From the NCBI GenBank assembly GCA_934162615.1, contig CAKPJK010000006.1, forward strand, positions 1-50,307: DNA of 50,307 bases, written 5' to 3'. Positions within the stretch are counted from its first letter, which is position 1; each line of letters begins with the position of its first letter. The position numbers were made by a program, and so were the translations under genes. Of this stretch, positions 25,929 through 34,918 are shown piece after piece. The notes beneath the pieces were generated by a model. That model was not told the origin of the DNA. It saw only the letters and a program-made list of their open reading frames with translations, and searched no databases. This DNA comes from an uncultured Clostridia bacterium. GTDB lineage: Bacteria; Bacillota; Clostridia; TANB77; CAG-508.

Positions 25929-27407
25929 ATGGAAAGTTCAAATTTATATCAGGACATAGCAAAAAGAACTGATGGTGACATTTATGTTGGGGTTGTAGGT
26001 CCTGTTCGTACTGGTAAATCAACATTTATTAAAAATTTTATGGATTTACTTGTAATTCCAAATATTGATAATGAATACAAAAAAGAAAGAGCAAAAGATG
26101 AATTGCCTCAAAGTGCTGGTGGCAGAACTATAATGACAACTGAACCTAAATTTGTTCCAAATGAGGCTATTGAGATTACTTTAGATGATAACTTAAAATT
26201 CAAAACCCGTTTAGTTGACTGTGTTGGCTATTTAGTTGATAATGCCATTGGATACCTAGAAGATGATATGCCTAGAATGGTTAAAACCCCTTGGTCTGAT
26301 GAGGAAATTCCATTTGAAACAGCTGCCGAAATTGGTACTAAAAAAGTAATTGAAGAACATTCAACAATTGGCATTTTAGTTACAACTGACGGAACTGTTA
26401 CAGATATACCAAGAGAAGATTATATAAAAGCTGAAGAACGTGTAGTTTCCGAATTAAAAGCTTTAAATAAACCATTCATAATTTTACTAAACTCTGAAAC
26501 TCCATCATCCGACTACACTCAAGAATTAGCTCAAAAATTAACTGATAAATATAATACAAGTGTAATGCCAATAAACTGTGCAAATTTAACCATAAATGAC
26601 ATTAATACAATGTTCTCTAAAATTTTATATGAATTTCCTGCACAAAAAATTGCTATTAAACTACCTCGTTGGGTTGATGGATTAAGTTTTAATCATCCTA
26701 TAAAAACTGAATTATTTAATGAAATTAAAGATGCATTTGCTAATGCAAATGTTTTAAAAGATATATCAAATTGTACACAAAAAATAAGTCAAACTGAAAT
26801 AATCTCTAGAACTACAATTACAAATATTGAACTTGGTTCTGGTAATGTAAAAATTCAAATTGATGTAAAAGAAAATTTATTCTACAAAGTTTTATCAGAA
26901 ATTACTGGTGTCAATGTTGAAAATGAAGGCGACTTATTTGGTATTATTACAGACCTTTCTTCTGCTAAGAAAAAATATGATAAAATTGCATATGCTCTAG
27001 AAGAAGTTAATGCAAAAGGCTATGGAATTGTTACTCCATCAATTGATGATTTGGTTTTAGCAGAACCTGAAATGGTTAAACAAGGCTCTAGATTTGGTGT
27101 TAAATTAAAAGCAACTGCTCCTAGTATCCATATGATAAAAACAAATGTAACTACTGAGGTTTCACCTATTGTTGGTTCTGAAAAGCAGTCTGAAGAATTA
27201 GTAAATTACCTACTTTCTGGTTTTGAGAATGACCCTAAACAAATTTGGGAATCTAACATTTTTGGAAAGAGTTTGCATGAACTTGTTAATGAAGGCTTAC
27301 AGACTAAGCTTTCTAAGATGCCAGAAGATGCTCAAATGAAACTTCAAGAGACTTTGGAACGTATTGTTAATGAAGGTTCAGGAGGATTAATTTGTATTAT
27401 ACTATAA
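25929..27407 (+). CDS. spoIVA: Stage IV sporulation protein A
   Basis: ATPase that polymerises on the outer forespore membrane and forms the base of the spore coat. The 492 residues carry the atypical Walker A GPVRTGKST with Lys30 exactly where B. subtilis SpoIVA has it, the SAGGRTIMTTEPKFVP region, and the conserved C-terminal GSGGLICIIL that interacts with SpoVM and SpoVID in Bacillus. Full length. Strong RBS AAGGGAGG. Confidence 0.97.
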   Translation: MESSNLYQDIAKRTDGDIYVGVVGPVRTGKSTFIKNFMDLLVIPNIDNEYKKERAKDELPQSAGGRTIMTTEPKFVPNEAIEITLDDNLKFKTRLVDCVGYLVDNAIGYLEDDMPRMVKTPWSDEEIPFETAAEIGTKKVIEEHSTIGILVTTDGTVTDIPREDYIKAEERVVSELKALNKPFIILLNSETPSSDYTQELAQKLTDKYNTSVMPINCANLTINDINTMFSKILYEFPAQKIAIKLPRWVDGLSFNHPIKTELFNEIKDAFANANVLKDISNCTQKISQTEIISRTTITNIELGSGNVKIQIDVKENLFYKVLSEITGVNVENEGDLFGIITDLSSAKKKYDKIAYALEEVNAKGYGIVTPSIDDLVLAEPEMVKQGSRFGVKLKATAPSIHMIKTNVTTEVSPIVGSEKQSEELVNYLLSGFENDPKQIWESNIFGKSLHELVNEGLQTKLSKMPEDAQMKLQETLERIVNEGSGGLICIIL

Positions 27408-27410
27408 AAC

Positions 27411-27500
27411 TTCGGGATTGGGGGATGGGTCTCTAATCCCGAAAATTTTTTTATATAAAACTTCGGGATTAGAGACCCGTCCCCCAATCCCGAAGTTTTA
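27411..27500. repeat. GGGACGG-family repeat, inverted pair between spoIVA and rlmN
   Basis: Unit A: ttcgggatt (27411-27419) with aatcccgaa (27435-27443), loop gggggatgggtctct. Unit B: a 14-bp perfect stem, 27457-27470 with 27486-27499, loop agagacccgtccccc. B is the reverse complement of A except for one base in the core, so the two can also pair with each other as one long hairpin. The rlmN stop (27498-27500) is inside the outer arm of B. Confidence 0.88.
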
Positions 27501-28529
27501 TTCATCTTCTTTCAAATTTTTTCTTCTCAACTGTCCACATGCAGCATCAATATCAGAGCCAAGTTCTCTTCTAATAGTAGCAACAATTCCATGGTCATTT
27601 AAGTAATCTCTAAACTTCATAATATTTTCATTAGAAGACTTAGAATAAGCACCATTTTCAATTTTGTTAATAGGAATCAAATTAACGTGGCATAACATAC
27701 CATGTAACAGTTTAACCAATTCTTTAGCATCCTCAAGATTATCATTATTATCTTTTGCCAATGCATACTCAAAAGATATTCTTCTATGAGTTTTAGCAAT
27801 ATAATCCCTACATGCTTGCATCAATTCCTCAATTGGAAAAGCATTATTTACAGGCATCATACTACTTCTTTTTTCATTATTTGTTGCATGTAAAGAAATA
27901 GACAAAGTACATTGAATATTTTCCTCTGCTAATCTATAAATACCAGGTACCAATCCACTTGTAGAAACACTTATATGTCTTGCTCCAATATTTAGTCCCT
28001 TTGGATTATTTATAATTCTAATTGCATTTACAACATTAGTATAATTGTTTAAAGGCTCACCTATTCCCATAAACACAACATTAGAAATTCTAACACCCGT
28101 ATCTTGTTCTACAGCCAAAATTTGTTCAACAATTTCACCAGATGTTAAACTTCTTATAAAATTAATTCCTGTTGATGCACAAAATTTGCATCCCATTTTA
28201 CATCCAATTTGTGAAGATACGCAAATGCTGTATCCATGATGATAACTCATTAATACTGTTTCTATCGCATTGCCATCTAATACGTCAAATAGATATTTGA
28301 TTGTTCCATCTTTTGATTCTTGTTTTCTTAAAATTTTGTAATTGCAAATTGTATAATTTTGTTTTAATTTTTCTCTTAATGCTAAAGATAGATTTGTCAT
28401 TTCGTCAAATTCTTTTACTTTTTCTTGATATAACCATTTAAATATTTGCTCTGCTCTAAATGGTTTTTCTCCTATTTCTACAAGTTCTTTTTTTAAATCT
28501 TCTAAATCATAATCTTTTATATTTTTCAT
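27498..28529 (-). CDS. rlmN: Dual-specificity RNA methyltransferase RlmN
   Basis: Radical-SAM enzyme that methylates C2 of A2503 in 23S rRNA and A37 in some tRNAs. The 343 residues hold the cluster motif CKMGCKFCAS, GIGEPLNNY, and the catalytic Cys near the end (SDIDAACGQLR). Normal length. First of the minus-strand genes after spoIVA; an inverted repeat pair separates it from hemW. Confidence 0.96.
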   Translation of the reverse strand: MKNIKDYDLEDLKKELVEIGEKPFRAEQIFKWLYQEKVKEFDEMTNLSLALREKLKQNYTICNYKILRKQESKDGTIKYLFDVLDGNAIETVLMSYHHGYSICVSSQIGCKMGCKFCASTGINFIRSLTSGEIVEQILAVEQDTGVRISNVVFMGIGEPLNNYTNVVNAIRIINNPKGLNIGARHISVSTSGLVPGIYRLAEENIQCTLSISLHATNNEKRSSMMPVNNAFPIEELMQACRDYIAKTHRRISFEYALAKDNNDNLEDAKELVKLLHGMLCHVNLIPINKIENGAYSKSSNENIMKFRDYLNDHGIVATIRRELGSDIDAACGQLRRKNLKEDE

Positions 28530-28541
28530 TTTTTCCTCTTC

Positions 28542-28622
28542 TTGTCAAAATGGACGGAGGTTTTTGACAACTTTTTATTTTTTATATTTTAGTTGTCAAA
28601 ATCCCCGTCCACTTTGGCAACT
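28542..28622. repeat. TTGTCAAAA-type repeat pair between rlmN and hemW
   Basis: Unit 1: ttgtcaaaa (28542-28550) with ttttgacaa (28562-28570), core tggacggaggt. Unit 2: agttgtcaaa (28591-28600) with tttggcaact (28613-28622), core atccccgtccac. Each is a hairpin and the units are inverted copies of each other. Same architecture as at 47009. Confidence 0.82.
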
Positions 28623-28624
28623 CC

Positions 28625-29911
28625 CTATACAAATTCTTCCCAAACCAAATTAGCCAAATCAAGTCCATTATTTGTTAATTTAATATCATCTAAATCAACT
28701 TCAAGTAAATCTTCTTCAACTAATTTTTGCAACTCATTTCTAAACAAATAAATCGGATTTTCTCCAAACTTCTGCTCAAATTTGGAAATGCTAATGCCGT
28801 CAAGTTTTCTTAGTCCCAACATCATAAATTCTTTTTCCATATCTAACTTATTTTGAATTTCTTCAATAATTCTAACACTTTTAAACCCAACTTTTTCATT
28901 TTCTTTCTCGATTTTATTCTCAGTTTTTATTTTGCTTTCCATACTTTCTACATTTCTATTTTTTTTACTTTTATCTACATTCAAATATTCTTTTAAATCA
29001 GAAGTATTTGCATATCTTACACCATTTACATATGAATGTGCCGCAACTCCAAAACCAACATACTGCTTTTGCTCCCAGCAATTCATATTATGCTTTGATT
29101 CAAACCCAGGCTTTGCAAAATTTGATATTTCATAATGTTTATAGCCTTTCAACTCTAAGAAATTTTTCATATAATGATATTGTCTTCTTTCTTCTTCATC
29201 ATCAGGCAAACTTAATTCCCCTGAGTCAATTCTTTGCTCTATTTTTGTATTTTCTTCTACTATCAAAGAATACACAGATATATGCTTTGGTTCCGGTTTT
29301 AAATTAACCACATCTTCCAAACTATTTTTTAAAATTTCAACATCTTGTCCCGGAAGTCCTAACATTAAATCAACATTTATGTTTTCAAATCCCGCTTCTT
29401 CTGCCCATTTATATGTATCTAAAAATTGTTCATAATTGTGAATTCTTCCAATTTCTTTTAAAATATCATCATCAGCACTTTGAAGTCCTATACTTAATCT
29501 GTTTATTCCACAATTTTTATACATCTGTAGATTATTTTTTGTTGTAGTTCCTGGATTTACCTCAATTGTAATTTCGATTTTTTCTTTTTTATTTGGCATC
29601 TCATTTCCAATTACTTTTTTGCCACCGTTTGATGTACCATTATTTTTATCAATTTCTATTCCTGCAACATCATAAATCTTATCCAAAATCTTTTTTATAA
29701 GTTCAGGCTTTATTGCTGATGGAGTACCTCCTCCAATATAAATAGTACTTATAAAATTATTTCTTAATAAATTTTTATTTTCTTCAATTTCTTCTAATAA
29801 TTTTTCAACATATTTCTCTTGCATATCAAAACAATTTGAATATGATATAAAATCACAATAATCGCATTTTTTTACGCAAAAAGGTATATGTATATATATT
29901 CCTAACTCCAT
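28625..29911 (-). CDS. hemW: Heme chaperone HemW (radical SAM, HemN-like)
   Basis: Radical-SAM protein related to oxygen-independent coproporphyrinogen oxidase; HemW inserts heme into proteins. The 428 residues begin IYIHIPFCVKKCDYCDF, the HemW-type cluster motif CxxxCxxC without the extra Cys of true HemN, and have IYIGGGTPSAI, LMLGLPGQ and the C-terminal HemN domain. Two low-complexity Lys/Glu/Asn-rich insertions (about 95-115 and 325-355) make it longer than usual. Start ATG 29911 is six bases after AAAGGAAG. An upstream TTG is too close. Confidence 0.92.
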   Translation of the reverse strand: MELGIYIHIPFCVKKCDYCDFISYSNCFDMQEKYVEKLLEEIEENKNLLRNNFISTIYIGGGTPSAIKPELIKKILDKIYDVAGIEIDKNNGTSNGGKKVIGNEMPNKKEKIEITIEVNPGTTTKNNLQMYKNCGINRLSIGLQSADDDILKEIGRIHNYEQFLDTYKWAEEAGFENINVDLMLGLPGQDVEILKNSLEDVVNLKPEPKHISVYSLIVEENTKIEQRIDSGELSLPDDEEERRQYHYMKNFLELKGYKHYEISNFAKPGFESKHNMNCWEQKQYVGFGVAAHSYVNGVRYANTSDLKEYLNVDKSKKNRNVESMESKIKTENKIEKENEKVGFKSVRIIEEIQNKLDMEKEFMMLGLRKLDGISISKFEQKFGENPIYLFRNELQKLVEEDLLEVDLDDIKLTNNGLDLANLVWEEFV

Positions 29912-29923
29912 CTTCAACTTCCT

Positions 29924-30880
29924 TTATAAATCCTCTGCAAGTTTAATAATTCTCTTTAATCTATAATTAACTCCTGATTTTCCAAGTGGTTCTTTTAATT
30001 TTTTTCCCAGTTCAACCAAAGACATATCTGGATACTCCAATCTAAGTAAAGCAATCTCTTTAAGATTATCATCTAAATTATTAAATTTGTTAGACTGTTG
30101 CAATCTTCTAATAGCATCAATTTGTTCAACAGACGCATTCAAAGTTTTGTTCAAATTAGCAGTCTGGCAATTAACAATTCTATTTACTTTGCCATTCATT
30201 TCTTTTTGAACACGAATATCCTCAAATTTCAAAACACTACTACTTGCTCCAAATAAAGCAATAATTGCTGAAATCTCTTCTCCATCTTTCAAATAAATTG
30301 AATTATTATTTTCTAATTTTTTGCATCTTATATTACACTGTTTTAATATTTCATTTAAAAATTCCATATTATATTTTGTTGATAAATTTATTTCCAAATG
30401 ATATGTTCTACTAGGATTATTTATTGACCCCGCTCCTAAAAACGCTCCTCTTACAATTGCTCTTTTACAGTTATCATTTTCTATAACTGTTAATTTATTA
30501 TTTTTTATATCTTTTCCATTTTGAATCAATTTTTCACTCTGACCACTTGAAATTTTTTTTATATTCTCAAAATCAACATTGGCCTTTATTTCTAATTGAT
30601 TTTCAACAACTTCAACTTCTTCAATAAGATTTTTTACTTTAAAAGTAATTATAAATGATTTCCCATCAAATTCAATATTGTTATCAATCTCCAAATTTCT
30701 TAACAACTTAGAAAAACGATTTATATTGTACTCACTCTCTGTTGCATACCTTACATTATTTTTTACAACTGAAGCATTTTTTGAAATCAAGTATCCGATT
30801 AACTCATATTTTACTTCATCTTTTTTATTTAAATTACTTATTTTACTAAGTTCTTCTTTCAAATCTGACGAGAAAGACAT
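29924..30880 (-). CDS. whiA: DNA-binding protein WhiA
   Basis: Conserved Gram-positive protein with an N-terminal LAGLIDADG-like domain and C-terminal helix-turn-helix (LSLVELGKKLKEPLGKSGVNYRLKRI here from about 290). Needed for sporulation in Streptomyces, and linked to division in Bacillus. 318 residues, normal. The usual neighbours yvcK and rapZ are not here; it sits between prmC and hemW with short gaps, so likely one transcript. Confidence 0.94.
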   Translation of the reverse strand: MSFSSDLKEELSKISNLNKKDEVKYELIGYLISKNASVVKNNVRYATESEYNINRFSKLLRNLEIDNNIEFDGKSFIITFKVKNLIEEVEVVENQLEIKANVDFENIKKISSGQSEKLIQNGKDIKNNKLTVIENDNCKRAIVRGAFLGAGSINNPSRTYHLEINLSTKYNMEFLNEILKQCNIRCKKLENNNSIYLKDGEEISAIIALFGASSSVLKFEDIRVQKEMNGKVNRIVNCQTANLNKTLNASVEQIDAIRRLQQSNKFNNLDDNLKEIALLRLEYPDMSLVELGKKLKEPLGKSGVNYRLKRIIKLAEDL

Positions 30881-30892
30881 TTTCTTACCTCC

Positions 30893-31738
30893 TTATTTTA
30901 ATCGTGTAACTATAATTCTATCATTATCAAACAAATCTTTTTTTGAATATGTACCTGTAAATCTTTCAGTATTTTCAATAAGTTCAACAACATCAATTTT
31001 CTGGTCAAATCCAATTTCTAAACACAAATATCCATTGCATTTTAAATATTGATAAGATTCATTAATAATCTTTTTGTAAAAATCTAAGCCATCTTTTCCA
31101 CCATCTAACGCTATATATGGTTCATTTTGCACCTGAGTATCTAGTTTTCCAATAATATTAGTTTTTATATATGGTGGATTAGATACAATTATATCAAATT
31201 TTTCTTCATTTAAATTTGTAAACATATCTGAACTTATAAATGTAATTTGATTTTCAACATTATTACTAATTGCATTTTTCTTAGCAATTTTTAACGCTTC
31301 ATTACTTATATCAATTGCTGTAATTTCTGCTTGTGGCAAATATTTGGCAAGTGATACTGCAATTGCACCACTTCCCGTACACAAGTCTAATATTTTTTTT
31401 GCATTATTTTTTTTTGCAATATTTATAACTTCTTCAACTAATATTTCTGTATCTTGTCTTGGAATTAAAACATTTTTATCTACAAAAAAACTTAATTTCA
31501 TAAATTCTTTTTGATGTGTTATATGTTCAATTGGAACTCCTTTTTTTAATATTTTTATTTTTTTAAAATATTGCCTTTCTTTTGATTTATCTAGTTGTTC
31601 CATATCATTTACAATTACATACTGTCTTGATTCATTTAATATATATTGCATTAATAATCTTGCTTTCAATTTTGGTTCTTCTATATTTTCATTTTTTAGC
31701 TCTATCATTCCTTTTTTTATTGTTTCTGATAATGTCAT
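30893..31738 (-). CDS. prmC: Peptide chain release factor N5-glutamine methyltransferase
   Basis: SAM-dependent enzyme that methylates the GGQ glutamine of release factors. 281 residues: helical N-terminal domain, DLCTGSGAIAVSLAKYLP SAM motif (about 119-136) and the catalytic NPPYI (about 187). Normal length. 12 bases upstream of whiA; likely co-transcribed with whiA and hemW. prfA, its frequent partner, is not in the window. Confidence 0.95.
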   Translation of the reverse strand: MTLSETIKKGMIELKNENIEEPKLKARLLMQYILNESRQYVIVNDMEQLDKSKERQYFKKIKILKKGVPIEHITHQKEFMKLSFFVDKNVLIPRQDTEILVEEVINIAKKNNAKKILDLCTGSGAIAVSLAKYLPQAEITAIDISNEALKIAKKNAISNNVENQITFISSDMFTNLNEEKFDIIVSNPPYIKTNIIGKLDTQVQNEPYIALDGGKDGLDFYKKIINESYQYLKCNGYLCLEIGFDQKIDVVELIENTERFTGTYSKKDLFDNDRIIVTRLK

Positions 31739-31831
31739 ATAATCACCTTCTCACAAGCAATATTTTACCATCTATTTTATTTAGTTTCAATACATTTACA
31801 AAAGTTCCACAATAAAAATGTCAATAACTAG

Positions 31832-31858
31832 AAAAAGATGTGACCTTTCACATCTTTT
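31832..31858 (-). terminator. Terminator hairpin after the 492-aa gene
   Basis: aaaagatgtga with tcacatctttt, four-base loop, T-run on the minus strand. It overlaps the stop codon of the 492-aa gene by two bases. Confidence 0.8.
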
Positions 31859-33335
31859 ATCTATATTCTCCTTTTTTCCCTTTTTCAATACTTTCCACCG
31901 ATATTGGAACTGGAATTTGACAAGTTTCAGCACCAAACCTACTAGCATATCCATTATATAACTCCACAGAATCTTTATGCCTTGAAATCATTTCATCAAC
32001 CATATCATTGTATATATCCAAGAATATATCTTTTTCATCTTCCATTGTATAATTTCTTGCAGATGACGCAATAACAAATTCAACAAATTTTTTTACATCA
32101 TTATTTTTATTATACATCTCATAAAAACCTTTTCCTCTATTATTAACATTTTTTAAAAGATTCTCTTTAAGTTCTAAATATTTTAATATTTCTTTTGAAT
32201 TAATGTCTTGCTCATCATTTTCCACAGCTTGTTTTTTTACTATACTTTTTAAATTTTTAAACCCATCCTTAGTACGCGAATAACTAAATCGAACATTTCC
32301 GTCTCTTCCATCTTTCACAAAATCAAACATTGTTTTATAACTATTTATTAAAGAATATTCATCATTATCGTTTTCTTCAACATTTACATCAGAATCCATA
32401 TTTTTTTCTACATACGCATTTTGCTCATTTTCCAAAAGCCTTTTTATATCTATTGCAATTGCTTTTTCTTTTATTCTAAAAAATCTTTCTTCCAATGACT
32501 GTTCTTCAGATAATCCAAACATCATAGATGGATCAATCTTAACATCTCTATTCTCTTTTTCTTTATAATAGTTTTTAATTTTTAACCATTCATCTAAAGA
32601 CATCTTATTTTGCCCATTTAAATTTTTTTCTTTATGCTTTCTAAGTTTTTCCTTTATTAAATAAACAGTTAAAGCCTCTCTAAAAGAATAAACTACATCC
32701 TTATTTTGTTCTGCTTTATATTCTTTAATTTTTCTTCCAAGTCTAAAAAGATTAAGCTGTTCAGGTTTTAGTTCTCTTTTGGCCGCATTAATTGCCCTAT
32801 TTTGACTAACTCTTTCTTTAATATTTTTTCTAAGATTAAATTCACTTGCATATTTATCCATTATTTTATCTGGGCTATAACAAATCAAATTCAAAAAACC
32901 TTGTTCTTCATCTAAATCATAAGTCTTCTTTAGCGGAATATCCTCATTTCTATTATTTGTAAGTATTTTAATTCCTTCATCAGTATATACAAAAGGCATT
33001 GATTTTTTTACACATATCCTATCCAAATCTGAACAATATTGAAAATCATTTGGTTCTTTTGCATTTTTCTTTAATTGGTTAATCAAATATTCCTGTATTA
33101 CTTTTGCTTTTTTCGATAACTCTGTATCACCTTTGTTGAACTGAAGTTTTCCTAATACAACTTGTATAGGCTTTTCTTCCATATTATATTTTAAAACAAA
33201 TAAAGCAACATTTTGAGATGTTTTCGCATCTATAAATTGTTTAACTATAATATTTGTTGTTTCATCATTTATTACATTATTATTATATTTAACAACAACT
33301 TGTCTAATTTTTTTATTTTTTTTATTATTTTCCAT
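31857..33335 (-). CDS. Unknown 492-residue cytoplasmic protein
   Basis: I do not recognise it. It is Lys/Glu/Asn-rich and has no signal peptide or membrane segment. Residues 1-130 look alpha/beta (QVVVKYNNNVIND, NVALFVLKYNMEEKPIQVVLGKL); the rest is mostly helical with charged coiled segments and the C-terminal half repeats the theme. No YxDD box, nuclease or ATPase motif seen, so it is not a reverse transcriptase. It is divergent from sigK and has its own terminator. Confidence 0.75.
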   Translation of the reverse strand: MENNKKNKKIRQVVVKYNNNVINDETTNIIVKQFIDAKTSQNVALFVLKYNMEEKPIQVVLGKLQFNKGDTELSKKAKVIQEYLINQLKKNAKEPNDFQYCSDLDRICVKKSMPFVYTDEGIKILTNNRNEDIPLKKTYDLDEEQGFLNLICYSPDKIMDKYASEFNLRKNIKERVSQNRAINAAKRELKPEQLNLFRLGRKIKEYKAEQNKDVVYSFREALTVYLIKEKLRKHKEKNLNGQNKMSLDEWLKIKNYYKEKENRDVKIDPSMMFGLSEEQSLEERFFRIKEKAIAIDIKRLLENEQNAYVEKNMDSDVNVEENDNDEYSLINSYKTMFDFVKDGRDGNVRFSYSRTKDGFKNLKSIVKKQAVENDEQDINSKEILKYLELKENLLKNVNNRGKGFYEMYNKNNDVKKFVEFVIASSARNYTMEDEKDIFLDIYNDMVDEMISRHKDSVELYNGYASRFGAETCQIPVPISVESIEKGKKGEYR

Positions 33336-33483
33336 ATTCTTTCCTCTTCTTACGTTCTTATTCTAATTACATTTATATCATACTTTATCAAAATTTACAA
33401 CGATTTTCTAAAATATTTTTTGTACTTGCACTTTTAAAATTTCTCATCATATAATTTTATATATAAGATTTGGAGGTGCAATA

Positions 33484-34198
33484 ATGATAGAAGCACTTTA
33501 TAGCATTGGAATTTTTGGTTTTTTTCAATTTTTAAAATCATCAATGTTTGTTGTTCGGTTATATAACTGGCAATAATTTATTTCCCGAACCATTAACAAG
33601 CGAAGAAGAAAAAATCTACTTGGAAAAAATGAAAAATAATGATGAAGAGGCTAGAAATATTCTAATAGAAAGGAACTTAAGATTAGTTGCACATGTTGTT
33701 AAAAAATATTCAAACACTAAAGTAAACCAAGATGATTTGATTTCTATTGGCTCAATTGGATTAATTAAAGGCATAAATAGTTTTAATGTAGACAAAGGTT
33801 CAAAACTTAGTACATATGTTTCGAGATGTATTGATAATGAAATCTTGATGCATTTGCGTTCTACAAAAAAATTAAATGCCGAAGTTTATCTAAACGAACC
33901 TATTGGGAAAGATAAAGATGATAATATTGTTACTCTACAAGAAGTTTTAGAAAATGATGATAGAAATATAGAAGACGAAGTTGATTTAAAAATGAAAATC
34001 AAAAAGTTGTATACAAAAATTGAAGAAGTTTTAAAAGATAGAGAAAAAACTATTATCGAATTACGATTTGGATTAGGTGGCCATAAACCTAAAACACAAC
34101 ATGAGATCGCAGATATGATGGGTATTTCTCGTTCATATGTTTCTAGAATTGAAACAAAGGCCATTGGAAAACTTAGTAATGAATTTAAAGAAGATTAA
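33484..34198 (+). pseudogene. sigK: Sporulation sigma factor SigK, with a frameshift near its N-terminus
   Basis: Late mother-cell sigma factor. The body (from about 33548, LFGYITGNNLFPEPL) has all SigK features: LIERNLRLVAHVVKKYSNT, DDLISIGSIGLIKG, NEILMHLRSTKK and the helix-turn-helix QHEIADMMGISRSYVSRIE. But the only start with a good ribosome site (ATG 33484, GGAGGTG) is in another frame: it encodes MIEALYSIGIFGFFQFLKSSMFV and then stops at 33574. Skipping one base around 33549-33553 joins the two as a normal pro-sigma-K. The shift falls about where Bacillus pro-sigma-K is cut. It may be a sequencing error, a real mutation, frameshifting, or a start at TTG 33548 coupled to the short ORF. 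A TATAAT-like CATATAAT box lies at 33448. Confidence 0.85.
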
Positions 34199-34419
34199 AT
34201 TTTACATATTATTTTTTTACACACCTACTTAAAAAATTTTATCATATTTGCTTTAATAAAACAAGTTTTAAAAATTTAAATAAAGTGAGAATAAATTATA
34301 AAAAATGAGATAAAATAATATAAATAATATCAAATCAATTTTATATAAACTTAATAAATTTGAAAGTTTTTTTATTGTATGTTAAACTCTAATTAACCTA
34401 ATAAATAGTAATTAATTTT
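34199..34419. other. A+T-rich spacer before 6S RNA
   Basis: Contains two possible promoters for the 6S RNA: TTGAAA (34360) with TAAACT (34383), spacer 17, or TTGTAT (34375) with TAATAA (34399), spacer 18. No gene seen. Confidence 0.4.
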
Positions 34420-34608
34420 CCCTGCATAGTGCGTGTAGACAGAATTTTTAGAACCTACAAGTTTGTAAGAGGAGCCCATCTCAAAGTATGGCGTGCATGC
34501 TTGCATTTTATGTAAGAAGCCCAGGAATATTTTGGTAGGCACCCACCTGTTTTTAGGAGCAGGTCCTTAAAAATTCAAGACATCTTACGGCTAAGGCGGG
34601 GTATTTTT
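34420..34608 (+). ncRNA. ssrS: 6S RNA
   Basis: Regulatory RNA that binds and sequesters RNA polymerase. Recognised by the Firmicutes 6S sequence blocks: agtgcgtgtag near the 5' end, gaacctacaagtttg, gaggagccc, gcatgcttgcat, gtaagaagcccagga, ggtaggcacccacctg, aggagcaggtcc and cttacggctaaggcgggg before the final T-run. 5' and 3' ends pair as a long stem. Boundaries are approximate to about ten bases. Confidence 0.85.
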
Positions 34609-34663
34609 TTGTAAATAAAGTAACTCTATGTATTTTAAATTCAGTTACTAAATAGTGGCTAAG

Positions 34664-34708
34664 AAAAAAATAAGATGTTTCAAAACCCTTGAAACATCTT
34701 ATTTTTGG
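34664..34708. terminator. Bidirectional terminator between 6S RNA and tRNA-Met
   Basis: Perfect 17-bp stem, 34666-34682 with 34690-34706, seven-base loop, T-runs on both strands. Serves the minus-strand tRNA. Confidence 0.9.
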
Positions 34709-34723
34709 TCATTTTTATATTTT

Positions 34724-34800
34724 TGGTAGCGAAGGTGGGATTCGAACCTACGACCTGCCGGGTATGAACCGGATGCTCTAGCCAACTGAGCTACTTCGCC
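34724..34800 (-). tRNA. tRNA-Met (CAT), elongator type
   Basis: 77 nt including an encoded CCA end. Acceptor stem GGCGAAG with CTTCGCT (first pair G-U), D-arm GCTCAGTTGGCTAGAGC, anticodon loop TTCATAC, T-arm with GTTCGAATC. The anticodon stem is CGG/CCG and not the GGG/CCC of initiator tRNA, so this is elongator Met; an Ile2 (lysidine) tRNA cannot be excluded by eye. Confidence 0.93.
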
Positions 34801-34918
34801 ATCTGCATTGCGATATTTATTATACATTGTGTTTTATAATTTGTCAAGAAAAAAATGCAAGTTTTTTAAAATTTATCCAATCAAAATATTAATCACTTAC
34901 ATTTTTACTCTATAATTA

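Noticed and set aside
33520..33545. Homopolymer T-run error as the cause of the sigK frameshift
   Set aside because: The body frame has a stop at 33533-33535, after the T-run, so the frame change must lie downstream of it.
34724..34800. The tRNA as initiator tRNA-fMet
   Set aside because: The anticodon stem lacks the three G-C pairs of initiators.
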